64,000 nt of DNA, from NCBI RefSeq assembly GCF_004962245.1, contig NZ_SUHQ01000016.1, positions 62,001-126,000 on the forward strand, given 5' to 3'. The DNA is from Mesorhizobium sp. GTDB lineage: Bacteria; Pseudomonadota; Alphaproteobacteria; Rhizobiales; Rhizobiaceae. A program made the translations under genes and the position numbers. Below are positions 19,354 to 29,317 of this stretch, one piece after another. Position 1 is the stretch's first letter, and each line of letters opens with the position of its first letter. Under the pieces are notes generated by a model. That model was not told the origin of the DNA, searched no databases, and was given only the letters and a program-made list of their open reading frames with translations.

Positions 19354-20535
19354 CTATTCGGCTGCGGCCGGCAGTGGCGGTGCAGCCCTGCTGCGCCACT
19401 CCCTGATATGCGAGGCAAGCGCCACCGCCACGGCGACCAGCATGGCGATCGCGCCAACCACCGGCAGGCTGCGATAGCCATAACCGGCGTTGAGCATGGC
19501 GGCGCCGAGCGAGGCGGCAAGCGCGATGCCGACATTGAAGCCGGAGGGGATGAGCGATGAGGCAAGGTTGGATGCATCCGCCGTCCAGGTCAGGATACGG
19601 GTCTGGATCGGCGTGCCGATAGCAAAGCTGAGGCCGCCCCAGACGATGATCGCCGCGACCATCGGCACTGGGTACGGGCTGACCGCGTAAATGACGGCAA
19701 GCGTCACCGCCTGCATGAAAAGCATGGTGATGAGCGACGGCATCAGGTTCCAGTCGGCGAGCCGTCCGCCGAGAAAGACGCCGATCGTCGCGCCGACACC
19801 ATTGAGCAGGAGCACCCAAGGCACCAGGTCCTCGTCGAGGCCGGTGATTTCGAGCAGCGTCGGCGTGATGTAGGTGAACAGGCCGAACTGGCCGATCATC
19901 AGCATCAGCATGAGGATCAGCGACGTCCAGACCTGCTGGCGCGCGAGCACGCGAACCTCGCTGCCGAGACTGACGGGCCGGTGCGACGATCCCGTCCTGC
20001 GCGGCAGCAGGGCGGCCATGGCGGCGATGGAAACCACACCAAGCGCGCACATCACCCAGAATGTCGCACGCCACCCCCATATTGTGCCGATCGCCGTGCC
20101 GGCCGGCACGCCGATGACATTGGAGACCGTGAGGCCCGACAGGATGAGCGCAACGGCCATTCCACGCTGATCCTGGCGGACCAGGCCGACGGCCACCACC
20201 ATCGCGACGCCGAAATAGGCGCCGTGTGCCACCGCCACCGCGATCCGCAACAGCAACATGGAGGCGAAGTCGGGTGCAAGCGCGCAAGCGGCCTGGCCGA
20301 TGGTGAAGGCAAGGCCAAGGCCAAGCAGCAAGGCCTTGCGGGAAAGCGTCTTGGTGGCGAGCGTCAACAGCGGTCCGCCGATCGCAATGCCGCCGGCGTA
20401 GCCGGAGACGAGGTAGCCGGCAGTTGGAATGGAGACGCCAAGGCCGTCGGCCACCTGCGGCAGCACGCCGGCGATGACGAACTCGGTGGTGCCGAATGCG
20501 AACGCAGCGATGAACAGGGCGATCAGGGGAAGCAT
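19354..20535 (-). CDS. MFS transporter, chloramphenicol/arabinose-efflux type
   Basis: 393 residues from ATG 20535. The opening LFIAAFAFGTTEFVIAGVLP is the signature of the AraJ/Cmx branch of DHA1 exporters. Motif C-like glycines lie in LTVSNVIGVPAGTAIGTIWG. Twelve membrane segments. The reading frame runs open far upstream (to 20991) through the DUF2061 gene, but only the 20535 start makes a normal MFS protein. Convergent with the GNAT gene, 10 nt apart. Confidence 0.88.
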   Translation of the reverse strand: MLPLIALFIAAFAFGTTEFVIAGVLPQVADGLGVSIPTAGYLVSGYAGGIAIGGPLLTLATKTLSRKALLLGLGLAFTIGQAACALAPDFASMLLLRIAVAVAHGAYFGVAMVVAVGLVRQDQRGMAVALILSGLTVSNVIGVPAGTAIGTIWGWRATFWVMCALGVVSIAAMAALLPRRTGSSHRPVSLGSEVRVLARQQVWTSLILMLMLMIGQFGLFTYITPTLLEITGLDEDLVPWVLLLNGVGATIGVFLGGRLADWNLMPSLITMLFMQAVTLAVIYAVSPYPVPMVAAIIVWGGLSFAIGTPIQTRILTWTADASNLASSLIPSGFNVGIALAASLGAAMLNAGYGYRSLPVVGAIAMLVAVAVALASHIREWRSRAAPPLPAAAE

Positions 20536-20666
20536 GGCGCGGAAGGCGATCCTTGAATGAGATGGCCTCAAATCACGAACGAGAGCCGCGGGCAATCCAG
20601 AAATTGTCGACGCCGCTTTAGGTTTTCTTGTCGGTGTAGCTCGGCTCCGGCGGCATGCCGGCAAGG

Positions 20667-20879
20667 CTAGACAGTCATCTTCCTTCTCCCATAAGGGATT
20701 TTCAACCACGCCCGTTCGTGAAGATAATAGAGCAGCGACTTGGTGATGACTTCGGTCAGGCCGATCGCCGCAGCGAGCTTGATGCTGCCTGTCACGACGA
20801 GCGAAATGATTATCGTGTCGACGGTTCCGGTGACGCGCCAGGAAAGCGCTTTGGCAAAACTGCGCGAATGGGTATCCAT
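20667..20879 (-). CDS. DUF2061 small membrane protein
   Basis: 70 residues from ATG 20879, with the strong ribosome site GGGAGGAAAG. The sequence follows the DUF2061 pattern: SFAKALSWRVTGTVDTIIIS, a second hydrophobic segment, and a C-terminal LLYYLHERAWLKIPYGR. Two membrane passes; function unknown in the family, which often neighbours sulfate-assimilation or transport genes. Confidence 0.88.
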   Translation of the reverse strand: MDTHSRSFAKALSWRVTGTVDTIIISLVVTGSIKLAAAIGLTEVITKSLLYYLHERAWLKIPYGRRKMTV

Positions 20880-21016
20880 CGACTTTCCTCCCGGCGGATT
20901 TGAGCCCGATCCTTAGCCGATAGACGGGAGACGGAGCAAAGGTTAATTTTTGCGCCGGTTTGGTGCCATTTCCGCACTGATGTTCTGGCAATTGGCTTTC
21001 CGCCTGAGGGCCCAGC

Positions 21017-22681
21017 CTATCCGGCCTTCAGCCGCGAGCCGGTGAGCAGGCCGCGTTCCTCGAGTACGGGATAGGCCATCGAGGCGAGCAGCGAGTTGAT
21101 CTGCTTCAAGTCGCGGATGGTGTCGAGATGGATGGAGCTGGTCTCGACGCTCTTGGCGGTACCGTCGCGCAGTCGCACGAAATGGCTGGCGCTGGTCTCC
21201 TTCTCGCGGTCGCGCAGCCGGTCCTTTTCCAGTACCAGCTGGCGGGCGGTTTCCGGGTCGCGCGAGACCAGCACGTTGAAGGCAAGCCGTGCGCTGGCGA
21301 GCACCGAGGCGTGGAAGGCGCAAAGCTCGCGCCAGCCTTCGGGCGTGAATTCCAGTCCGCGCTCGAGCTTCTTCCTGACATGCACCAGCATGTTGCGCAC
21401 GATGATGTCGCCAACCTGTTCGAGCTTGACGCAGGCGCCGATCAGTTCCTGGCAGCGCAGCGCCTCGTCCTCGCTCAACGGGTTCCTGGTGACCTTGGCC
21501 AGATAGAGCTTTATCGCCGCGTGCTTCTTGTCGACGCGGTCGTCGAGCGCGGCCAGTGCCTTGATCTTGTCGGCGTCGGCGCTCTCATAGAGCTCGATGA
21601 TGCGCTTCAGCATGATCTCGACGGTCTCGCAGACCCGCACCACCTCTCGGGTGGCGTTGGCCAGCGCCTGGCTCGGCACGTCGAGGGCGCTGTCGTTGAG
21701 CGCGGACAGCTCGACGATGTCGAGCGCCTCGGCCGGCGCCGGCTTGGTGCCGAGCGCCACGATCTTCTTCGAAGCGCGGTAGACGAGACTGGCCAGTGGC
21801 AGGCCGGCAACCAGGATCAAGATGTTGAAGAGGATATGCGCGTTGACGATCTGGTCGGGCACGGTGGCGCCGAGAAAGGCGACCGGCGGCTCGAACGACA
21901 GGAACAGGATCAGCATGGTCAGCGAGCCCATGCCGCGCATCAAAAGATTGCCGATCGGCACGACACGCACGCCGGGCTCCGCGTTACGGGTGAGCAGCGG
22001 CGCGATGATCGACGACCCGAGATTGACGCCGAGCACCAGGACGATGCCGAGTTCGGGCGGGATAAAGCCGCGGCCGGCCAGCGTCACCATCAGCAGCACC
22101 GCGGCGATCGAGGAATGGAACAGCCAGGTGACCAGCGCCGCCAGGAGATAGGCTGTGATCGGGTCGCCGGAAAAGTAATTGACGATGACCGGCATCAGCG
22201 TGCTCTGGCGCAGCGGCTCCGACGCTTGGCCGATCATTTCCAGCGACAATACCAGCAGACCGATGCCGACCAGGATGCGGCCAAACTGGCGCCAGTCGCG
22301 CCGCTCGGTGGCCATGAACATGACGGTGCCGGCGACAAGGCAGACGGGCACCAGCAGCGACAGATCGAAGGTCAGCAGCTTGACCACCAAAGCCGAGCCG
22401 ATCTCGGCGCCGCGCACGGCGAGCTGGCCAGACATGCCGCTGACGATGCCGGCGCCGGCAAAGGAGCCGACCAGCAGTGTGACGGCGGTGGAGCTTTGCA
22501 GCGCGATCGCCAGGCCGCAGCCAGCGAGAACCGCCATGAAAGGATTGCGCATGGTGGCGCGCAGCTTGTGGCGCAGCACATCGCCATAGGCACGCTCGAC
22601 ACCTGTCTTCACCAGGCGGGTGGCAAACAGCATCAGCGCCACCGCGCCGGCAAGATGCAGCAAAACGACCGAACCGCTCAT
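21017..22681 (-). CDS. Na+/phosphate symporter family protein with PhoU-like domain
   Basis: 554 residues from ATG 22681. The first half carries two Na_Pi_cotrans repeats with the family QSS motif (IALQSSTAVTLLVGSFAGAG) and the matching FHSSIAAVLLMVTLAG in the second repeat. From about residue 335 a cytosolic helical PhoU-like region follows (VRVCETVEIMLKRIIELYES, GACVKLEQVGDIIVRNMLVH). This layout is that of bacterial NptA/YjbB-like proteins that move phosphate. The start has a weak ribosome site. Confidence 0.92.
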   Translation of the reverse strand: MSGSVVLLHLAGAVALMLFATRLVKTGVERAYGDVLRHKLRATMRNPFMAVLAGCGLAIALQSSTAVTLLVGSFAGAGIVSGMSGQLAVRGAEIGSALVVKLLTFDLSLLVPVCLVAGTVMFMATERRDWRQFGRILVGIGLLVLSLEMIGQASEPLRQSTLMPVIVNYFSGDPITAYLLAALVTWLFHSSIAAVLLMVTLAGRGFIPPELGIVLVLGVNLGSSIIAPLLTRNAEPGVRVVPIGNLLMRGMGSLTMLILFLSFEPPVAFLGATVPDQIVNAHILFNILILVAGLPLASLVYRASKKIVALGTKPAPAEALDIVELSALNDSALDVPSQALANATREVVRVCETVEIMLKRIIELYESADADKIKALAALDDRVDKKHAAIKLYLAKVTRNPLSEDEALRCQELIGACVKLEQVGDIIVRNMLVHVRKKLERGLEFTPEGWRELCAFHASVLASARLAFNVLVSRDPETARQLVLEKDRLRDREKETSASHFVRLRDGTAKSVETSSIHLDTIRDLKQINSLLASMAYPVLEERGLLTGSRLKAG

Positions 22682-23070
22682 ATCAGGCTCGTACACAAAT
22701 AGATGCCAGCGATGCGGGCACCGTGACGGCAAAGGGGCAAAAGAGGGCGCGAATCAAGGACATTGCAAAGGCCGATATTACTCCGATTACTTTTAGCCGG
22801 ATAATAAATTTTACCCAATTCCGGCGGCTGTTGGCACGCGACAGGGCGTGTCGGAAATGGATGGATCGAAAAATGGTTGCATTGCCGGCCGGCTTCCGGA
22901 TGGCCGCGCCGTCAAGTGCAGGCGACACCTTCAGATCCTGTTTGTGAGGAGCGTTGAATTAGGTGGTCTAAATATAAGAAATCATTACAAAAACGTAATC
23001 TGCGTGTTCAGTTTCAGTTCATTCTTCGAGCTCTATTGCTTGGGCATCGACAACCAAGGAGTACCCCGTC
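22682..23070. other. 389-bp intergenic stretch, no gene seen
   Basis: AT-richer than its surroundings, especially at 22960-23000. It separates the divergent symporter and RcnB-like genes and so must hold both promoters, but I cannot place boxes with confidence. Short open frames here lack ribosome sites and family features. Confidence 0.4.
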
Positions 23071-23439
23071 ATGAAACGCATCGTTCTTTCCGCAGTCGCC
23101 CTCTCGATGCTGGCTGCCACGTCCCTGCAGGGCCAGGCAGCGCCGCTAAACGCGCCGAACGCGCCACAGTCAACCTACAGCCATGTCGACTGGAATAAGC
23201 CCGGCAAGCATGTCGACGTGAAGAAGCGCGTCGTGGTGAAGAAGAAGGTCGTGAGGAAGAGCCACTGGCGGCACGGCCAGAAATATTCCAGCTGGAAGCG
23301 CCACCGGCCGATCCGCGACTACCGCCACTATGGCCTGCATCGTCCGGGCCGTGGCCAGGAATGGATCCGCGTCGGCAACGACTATCTCCTGGTCAGCGTC
23401 GTCTCCGGCATCATCTTCGGCGCGATCGCCGCGCACTGA
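23071..23439 (+). CDS. RcnB-family periplasmic protein
   Basis: 122 residues with AAGGAG upstream. A signal peptide (MKRIVLSAVALSMLAATSLQ, cleaved near GQA-A) precedes a very basic Lys/Val/Arg region (KKRVVVKKKVVRK). The C-terminal RcnB motif follows: YRHYGLHRPGRGQEWIRVGN then DYLLVSVVSGIIFGAI. E. coli RcnB is periplasmic and modulates nickel/cobalt efflux; most rhizobial members have no known role. Followed by a strong terminator. Confidence 0.85.
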   Translation: MKRIVLSAVALSMLAATSLQGQAAPLNAPNAPQSTYSHVDWNKPGKHVDVKKRVVVKKKVVRKSHWRHGQKYSSWKRHRPIRDYRHYGLHRPGRGQEWIRVGNDYLLVSVVSGIIFGAIAAH

Positions 23440-23481
23440 GCCTCGCAATCGTCGACCGGCACAGCGCCGAACACATGAAAG

Positions 23482-23513
23482 AAGGCGGCCCGCAACGGCC
23501 GCCTTTCTTTTTG
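23482..23513 (+). terminator. Rho-independent terminator of the RcnB-like gene
   Basis: AAGGCGGCC-CGCAAC-GGCCGCCTT (23482-23505) is a perfect 9-bp stem followed by TCTTTTTG, 42 nt after the stop codon. Confidence 0.85.
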
Positions 23514-23599
23514 CCCTGTGAAAACCGGGTATGGTTCAGCATTAGGAGTCGTCGGCTTTCGCCTGCGTGATTATATGAAGGGCAAACGAGCCGTTCCCG

Positions 23600-25561
23600 A
23601 TGCGCTTTCCACCTGCCTTTCTCGACGAGATACGCGACCGCGTGCCGATTTCATCGGTGATCGGCCAGCGCGTCGCGTGGGACAGGAAGAAGACCAACGC
23701 GCCGCGTGGCGACTATTGGGCATGCTGTCCCTTCCATGGTGAGAAGAGCCCGTCCTTCCATTGCGAGGACAAGAAGGGCCGCTACCATTGTTTCGGCTGC
23801 TCGGTTTCGGGCGACCATTTCAAATTCCTGACCGAACTCGACGGGATGAGTTTTCCCGAAGCAGTCGAGAAGATCGCCGAGATGGCCGGCGTGCCGATGC
23901 CGGTTCGCGATGCCCAGGAGGAACGGCGCGAAAAGGAACGCGCCAGCCTGACCGAAATCATGGAAATGGCGACCACCTTCTTCCAGGAGCGGTTGCAGGG
24001 ACCGGAAGGCGCAAAAGCCCGCGCGTATCTGCGCGACCGAGGGCTGACGCCGGCGACGCAGCAGTCGTTCCGGCTCGGCTACGCGCCGGACAGCCGCAAC
24101 GCGCTGAAGGAGCATCTTGCCGCCAAGGGTGTCGGCAAGGCCGATATCGAGGCATGCGGGCTGGTGCGCCATGGCGACGACGTTCCGGTTTCCTACGACT
24201 GGTTCCGCGACCGCATCATGTTCCCGATCCCGGATTCCAGAGGCAAGATCATCGCCTTTGGCGGGCGGGCACTGGCAGCCGATGCGCTCGCCAAATACAT
24301 GAATTCGCCCGACACCGAGCTCTTCCACAAGGGCAACGTGCTCTACAATTTCGCCCGTGCGCGCAAGGCGCTGGCCAAGGGCGGCACGGTCATTGCCGTG
24401 GAAGGTTATATGGACGTGATCGCGCTGGCGCAGGCCGGTTTCGAGAATGTCGTGGCGCCGCTCGGCACCGCTCTGACCGAAAACCAGCTCGAGCTTTTGT
24501 GGCGTATGGCCGGCGAGCCGGTACTGTGCTTCGATGGCGACCAGGCCGGACTGAAGGCGGCATGGCGCGCCGCCGACATGGCGCTGCCGGCGGTTCAGGC
24601 AGGCCGCTCGGTGCGCTTTGCGCTGCTGCCCGAAGGCAAGGACCCCGACGATCTGGTCAAGGCCGACGGGCCGGACGCGTTTCGCGCCGTGCTTTCGGAA
24701 GCGCGGCCGCTCGCCGACCTTTTGTGGATGCGCGAAACGGCCGGCGGTATCTTCGACACGCCCGAGCGGCGGGCGGAACTGGAAAAGACGCTGCGCGAAC
24801 TGACCAGCCGCATCCGCGACGAGAGCCTGCGCTATCACTACAGCCAGGAAATGCGCGAGCGGGTGCTGAGCTTTTTCGGCGCCCAGCGCGGCGCGCGCCA
24901 TGGTTATCAAGGGGGGCGTCAGGACGGGCGGCCCGGCCAGCGCTTTCAGGGCAAGGGCTCAGCTCCTGGCGGGCAGTTCGCGCGCGGCGGCAGCGCCGGT
25001 GGGCGCACCGCGATCACCGAGAGCCTCGGCCGCTCAGCGCTGGTCAAACGCGGCAACGAGGGGATGTCGGTGCGCGAGGCAACGATCATCGCGGCCCTTG
25101 TGAACCATCCGGCGCTGATCGACGAGAATTTCGCGCATGTCGAGTTTCTCGACCTCGCCAACTCCGATCTGAAGCGATTGCACGCAGCCATTCTCGACGC
25201 GATGGCGCATGACATGGCCAACGACCGCAACGCTGTGATCGCGACGATCGAACGGGCCGGCTGCGGTGAAATCTGGGCGCGTGCGGTGGCGCTGATCAAG
25301 CGGGCGCGGCAATGGCCGGCGCTGGAAACAGCCGGGCTTGACGACGCCCGCGATGCCTTCAGTCAGGCGCTCCACTTGCAGCGCAGCGCGCGCACCTTAC
25401 ATAAGGAGCTGAAACAGGCGGAAGCGGCGCTCGCCAGTGATCCCACGGACGAAAACTACCGGCATCTCGTTGAGATCCAGGCGCAATTTCGTGATGTGCA
25501 AGCAACGGAGGCGCTGATCGAAGGGTTCGGCGTGTCTTCGGGCAGGGCCGGGCGCGTATAG
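23600..25561 (+). CDS. dnaG: DNA primase
   Basis: 653 residues. Makes RNA primers at the replication fork. The CHC2 zinc finger is intact at Cys43, His46, Cys64 and Cys67 (CPFHGEKSPSF, YHCFGCSVSG). The TOPRIM core has VIAVEGYMDVIALAQAGF (acidic Glu) and CFDGDQAGLKAA (DxD-type). The C-terminal third, after a Gly/Arg-rich linker near residues 430-470, is the DnaB-interacting helical domain. Followed by rpoD, the usual dnaG-rpoD order. Confidence 0.97.
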   Translation: MRFPPAFLDEIRDRVPISSVIGQRVAWDRKKTNAPRGDYWACCPFHGEKSPSFHCEDKKGRYHCFGCSVSGDHFKFLTELDGMSFPEAVEKIAEMAGVPMPVRDAQEERREKERASLTEIMEMATTFFQERLQGPEGAKARAYLRDRGLTPATQQSFRLGYAPDSRNALKEHLAAKGVGKADIEACGLVRHGDDVPVSYDWFRDRIMFPIPDSRGKIIAFGGRALAADALAKYMNSPDTELFHKGNVLYNFARARKALAKGGTVIAVEGYMDVIALAQAGFENVVAPLGTALTENQLELLWRMAGEPVLCFDGDQAGLKAAWRAADMALPAVQAGRSVRFALLPEGKDPDDLVKADGPDAFRAVLSEARPLADLLWMRETAGGIFDTPERRAELEKTLRELTSRIRDESLRYHYSQEMRERVLSFFGAQRGARHGYQGGRQDGRPGQRFQGKGSAPGGQFARGGSAGGRTAITESLGRSALVKRGNEGMSVREATIIAALVNHPALIDENFAHVEFLDLANSDLKRLHAAILDAMAHDMANDRNAVIATIERAGCGEIWARAVALIKRARQWPALETAGLDDARDAFSQALHLQRSARTLHKELKQAEAALASDPTDENYRHLVEIQAQFRDVQATEALIEGFGVSSGRAGRV

Positions 25562-25933
25562 GTTGAAGTCTGCATTGGAGTGAAGTGTAAGAATCTGCTT
25601 GCGCGTCGAATCGGTTGCGCGGAGCCCTAGTCGGGTAATTGATTCGCTTTTTTCATGCGAATCATGCGAGAGGCGCTTGACCTTCTGGCAGAATGACGGA
25701 ATCAGGTCGATTCGAAACGTTAACCCGCACCGGCGTCGACGTGAAATGCAGCGATGTGAAATACCGGTCACTGGACAGGCAGTCAGTCTGCCACAGATAC
25801 CAGGGTTAATCTGGACTTAACGAGAGATGCGGTTACTGGCCCGGGGAAGCGCGTTCTAGAGCGAGCGCATCTGATTTAACCGGTACGACGGCTTACGCGG
25901 CTTTGATACTTGGCCGCTTGGAGAAAATAAAGA
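25562..25933. other. 372-bp dnaG-rpoD intergenic region
   Basis: No gene. It holds a dyad GATTCGC...GCGAATC (25641-25663) with a nine-base T-rich loop and, after it, CTTGAC (from about 25677), which resembles a rhizobial -35 box; no convincing -10 box follows. It is presumably the separate rpoD promoter region. Confidence 0.45.
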
Positions 25934-27955
25934 ATGGCGACAAAAGAAAAGGAAGAGGTCGAGACCGAACGTGAAGGCGCCACCGATGGCCCTCTGCTCG
26001 ACCTTTCCGACGATGCTGTCAAGAAGATGATCAAGGCCGCCAAGAAGCGCGGCTATGTCACCATGGACGAACTGAATTCGGTGCTGCCCTCGGAGGAAGT
26101 GACCTCCGAGCAGATCGAGGACACGATGGCCATGCTCTCCGACATGGGCATCAACGTGGTCGAGGACGACGAGCAGGGCGAGGAGCCCGAAGCCGCCGAC
26201 GCAGCCGCCGATGCCGAGGAAGATGCTAACGAGCTGGCGGAGCAGACCGGCACTGCCGTTGCGGCGACGACCACCAAGAAAGAACCGACCGATCGCACCG
26301 ACGATCCGGTTCGCATGTATCTGCGCGAAATGGGCTCGGTCGAGCTTTTGTCGCGCGAGGGCGAAATCGCGATCGCCAAGCGCATCGAAGCCGGTCGCGA
26401 GACGATGATCGCGGGCCTGTGCGAAAGCCCGCTGACCTTCCAGGCCATCATCATCTGGCGTGACGAGCTCAACGAATCGAAGATCCTGCTGCGCGAGATC
26501 ATCGACCTCGAAGCGACCTATGCCGGACCGGAGGCCAAGCAGGCGCCGGTGGTCGAGCGGATCGAGGAAGTCAAGGTCGATGAGAAGCCGCGCCGTTCGC
26601 GCGAAGACGAAGACGATATCACCAATGTCGGCAGCGACACCCGCGGTCTGACGGACGATGACGAGGAAGACGAGGACGAGGCCAGCCTGTCGCTGGCGGC
26701 GATGGAAGCGGAACTGCGTCCGCAGGTGATGGAGACGCTCGACGTCATCGCCGATACCTACAAGAAGCTCAGGAAGCTGCAGGACCAGCAGGTCGAGAAC
26801 CGACTGGCCGCCGCCGGTACGCTATCGCCCAGCCAGGACCGCCGGCTCAAGGAGCTGAAGGACCAGTTGATCAAGGCAGTGAAGTCGCTGTCCTTGAACA
26901 CGGCGCGCATCGAGGCGTTGGTCGAGCAGCTCTACGACATCAACAAGCGCCTGGTGCAGAATGAAGGCAAGCTGTTGCGGCTGGCCGAAAGCTATGGCGT
27001 GCGCCGCGAGGAATTCCTGAAGGAATATCAGGGGTCGGAGCTCGATCCGAACTGGACCCGCTCGATCGGCAATCTGACCTCGCGCGGCTGGAAGGAATTC
27101 ACCAAGAACGAAAAGGACGCGATCCGCGACCTGCGCGCCGAGATCCAGAACCTCGCCACCGAAACGGCGATCTCGATCCTCGAGTTCCGCAAGATCGTCA
27201 ACCAGGTGCAGAAGGGCGAGCGCGAAGCCGCTATCGCCAAGAAGGAAATGGTCGAGGCCAATCTGCGCCTCGTCATTTCCATCGCCAAGAAATACACCAA
27301 TCGCGGGCTGCAATTCCTCGACCTGATCCAGGAAGGCAATATCGGCCTGATGAAGGCGGTCGATAAATTCGAATACCGCCGCGGCTACAAGTTCTCGACC
27401 TACGCGACGTGGTGGATTCGGCAAGCGATCACCCGTTCGATCGCCGATCAGGCGCGCACCATCCGTATTCCGGTGCACATGATCGAGACGATCAACAAGA
27501 TCGTGCGCACCTCGCGCCAGATGCTGCACGAGATCGGCCGCGAGCCGACGCCGGAGGAACTGGCGGAAAAGCTCGCCATGCCGTTGGAAAAAGTGCGCAA
27601 GGTGCTGAAGATCGCCAAGGAGCCGATTTCGCTCGAAACGCCGGTCGGCGACGAGGAGGATTCGCATCTCGGCGACTTCATCGAGGATAAGATGGCGATC
27701 CTGCCGATCGACGCGGCGATCCAGGCCAATCTGCGCGAAACGACGACGCGGGTGCTTGCTTCGCTCACCCCGCGCGAAGAGCGCGTGCTCAGAATGCGTT
27801 TCGGCATCGGCATGAACACCGACCACACGCTGGAGGAAGTCGGCCAGCAGTTCTCGGTCACCCGCGAGCGCATCCGCCAGATCGAAGCCAAGGCGCTGCG
27901 CAAGCTCAAGCACCCGAGCCGCTCGCGCAAGCTGCGGAGCTTCCTCGACAGCTGA
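25934..27955 (+). CDS. rpoD: RNA polymerase primary sigma factor RpoD
   Basis: 673 residues, ribosome site GGAG 13 nt upstream. Conserved parts appear in order: an acidic region 1.1; region 1.2 (DPVRMYLREMGSVELLSREG); a long acidic non-conserved insert; region 2 (YKFSTYATWWIRQAITRSIA); region 3; and region 4 with HTH (TLEEVGQQFSVTRERIRQIE) ending HPSRSRKLRSFL. Housekeeping sigma factor. The insert has runs of Asp/Glu (DDDEEDEDEA). Followed by a strong terminator. Confidence 0.98.
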   Translation: MATKEKEEVETEREGATDGPLLDLSDDAVKKMIKAAKKRGYVTMDELNSVLPSEEVTSEQIEDTMAMLSDMGINVVEDDEQGEEPEAADAAADAEEDANELAEQTGTAVAATTTKKEPTDRTDDPVRMYLREMGSVELLSREGEIAIAKRIEAGRETMIAGLCESPLTFQAIIIWRDELNESKILLREIIDLEATYAGPEAKQAPVVERIEEVKVDEKPRRSREDEDDITNVGSDTRGLTDDDEEDEDEASLSLAAMEAELRPQVMETLDVIADTYKKLRKLQDQQVENRLAAAGTLSPSQDRRLKELKDQLIKAVKSLSLNTARIEALVEQLYDINKRLVQNEGKLLRLAESYGVRREEFLKEYQGSELDPNWTRSIGNLTSRGWKEFTKNEKDAIRDLRAEIQNLATETAISILEFRKIVNQVQKGEREAAIAKKEMVEANLRLVISIAKKYTNRGLQFLDLIQEGNIGLMKAVDKFEYRRGYKFSTYATWWIRQAITRSIADQARTIRIPVHMIETINKIVRTSRQMLHEIGREPTPEELAEKLAMPLEKVRKVLKIAKEPISLETPVGDEEDSHLGDFIEDKMAILPIDAAIQANLRETTTRVLASLTPREERVLRMRFGIGMNTDHTLEEVGQQFSVTRERIRQIEAKALRKLKHPSRSRKLRSFLDS

Positions 27956-27979
27956 TGCCGGGTAACGGACAAGCAATTT

Positions 27980-28005
27980 AAAAAGGGCGCTGCGGCGCCC
28001 TTTTT
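27980..28005 (+). terminator. Terminator of rpoD
   Basis: GGGCGC-TGCG-GCGCCC flanked by AAAAA and TTTTT, 25 nt after the rpoD stop. The A and T tracts extend the stem and make it work in both directions. Confidence 0.92.
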
Positions 28006-28164
28006 CGTTCGTGGCACAAGGATTGTTTCGCCGACGGTGCGGTTGTCCTTGCAGCGCACCTGCCGTGGGAGGATAATTGCGCGTCGGATGCATTTTCAGG
28101 GCGACAAACCCGGATGCCCGCCCCGGCTATCACGCCGTGCTCCGAGGCCCGGAGGGAGGTGTGC

Positions 28165-28458
28165 ATGACTAATTATATCGTGCTGATCAACTGGACGGAG
28201 CAGGGCGCCAAAAATGTGCGCGAGTCGCCGAAGCGGCTCGATGCCGCCAAGAAGCTGCTGGGAGACATGGGCGGCTCGTTCAAGGCGTTTTATCTCACCA
28301 TGGGCGAATGCGATATGGTGGCGGTCGTCGAGGCGCCCGACGATGCGGTGCTTGCTCGTTTCGCGCTGATGCTGGCGACAGGCGGTAACGTGAGGACGCG
28401 GACGCTCAAGGCGTTCCCGGAATTGGCCTATCGCGAGATCATCGCCTCGCTCGGGTGA
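28165..28458 (+). CDS. GYD-domain protein
   Basis: 97 residues from ATG 28165, after an excellent GGAGGGAGG. The frame is open earlier but no other start has a ribosome site. The family motifs are visible: IVLINWTEQGAKNVRESPKR, then GGSFKAFYLTMGECDMVAVV with the region that names the GYD family, and TLKAFPELAYREI. Small cytosolic ferredoxin-like-fold proteins of unknown function. Confidence 0.88.
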   Translation: MTNYIVLINWTEQGAKNVRESPKRLDAAKKLLGDMGGSFKAFYLTMGECDMVAVVEAPDDAVLARFALMLATGGNVRTRTLKAFPELAYREIIASLG

Positions 28459-28514
28459 GGCGCTGCGCGGCTACAGACCGCGCAAGCTGCCGAGTTCCTG
28501 ACATCGGAAGGTCA

Positions 28515-28533
28515 GGCGCCGCTTGACGGCGCC
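28515..28533. other. Hairpin before sulfotransferase gene
   Basis: GGCGCCG-CTTGA-CGGCGCC is a perfect 7-bp stem between the GYD and sulfotransferase genes. No T tract follows, so termination would be weak; it lies 23 nt upstream of the sulfotransferase start. Confidence 0.35.
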
Positions 28534-28556
28534 CGATCATCCCATCATGAGGGAGA

Positions 28557-29192
28557 ATGCTCCTCTCGCTCGAAAAGAACTTCATTTTCATCCATATCCC
28601 GAAGACGGCCGGAAGTTCGGTCACGCGTGCGCTAGGGCCATGGTGCGTGAAACCGCAGCGAACCCAGTGGCGCCGCCTGCTGTCTCACCTTCCCGTGCCC
28701 GAAAAGCCGCAAAACGCTTTCCTCAGGCAGCATGACAAAGCAAGCTGGGCGAAGCATAAGCTTCCGGCCGAGATTTATGACAGGGCGTACAAGTTCGCCG
28801 TCGTGCGCAACCCCTTCGAACTTGCGGTCTCGGCCTACTATTTCCGCCGGGACCATCTCTCCGGCCGGCGAAGGAACAGAGCCAGGGTCCTGGATTTCAA
28901 GACTTTCCTGCGCTATCTCGAACGCAAGAACCGTTTTGTGCGGGTGGACCAGACGAGCTGGATTTCGGACAGGCACGGAAACCTCATCATCGACGAGGTT
29001 TTGCGTTTTGAAACGCTGGCCGAGCAATTTAATGCCCTGGTCGAACGGCTCGGCCTGCCGGGCGAGGTGAAGCTTCCCCGAACAAACGTCAATGCACCCT
29101 ACGACTATCGCGCCGTCTACGATGACGAGGCGAAAAGCATCGTGCGACGGCTCTATTCCAGGGATTTCGAGCGCTTCGGCTACGAATTCTGA
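28557..29192 (+). CDS. Sulfotransferase-family protein (Sulfotransfer_2 type)
   Basis: 211 residues. The 5'-phosphosulfate loop FIFIHIPKTAGSSVTRALG lies at the N-terminus and the 3'-phosphate motif FAVVRNPFELAVSAYYF near residue 80, so it should transfer sulfate from PAPS to a carbohydrate or similar acceptor. GAGGGAGA abuts the ATG at 28557, which is unusually close; the next residues are already part of the fold, so I keep this start. No glycan-synthesis neighbours; the acceptor is unknown. Confidence 0.85.
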   Translation: MLLSLEKNFIFIHIPKTAGSSVTRALGPWCVKPQRTQWRRLLSHLPVPEKPQNAFLRQHDKASWAKHKLPAEIYDRAYKFAVVRNPFELAVSAYYFRRDHLSGRRRNRARVLDFKTFLRYLERKNRFVRVDQTSWISDRHGNLIIDEVLRFETLAEQFNALVERLGLPGEVKLPRTNVNAPYDYRAVYDDEAKSIVRRLYSRDFERFGYEF

Positions 29193-29317
29193 TTTTTTCC
29201 AGACATCGCAATTCGTTGGCAGATGCCGCGCGTCGCGACAGGGCTGGTCCGAAACGTTGCGGGGCGAAGGCATTTCCCGGATAGTCGACGCATCCGTCAG
29301 GTCGCGTCTCGAAATAC

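Noticed and set aside
20536..20991. N-terminal extension of the MFS frame up to 20991
   Set aside because: It runs through the DUF2061 gene and adds non-membrane sequence ahead of a complete MFS start.
21128..22702. 524-codon plus-strand frame
   Set aside because: Antisense shadow of the Na/Pi symporter gene.
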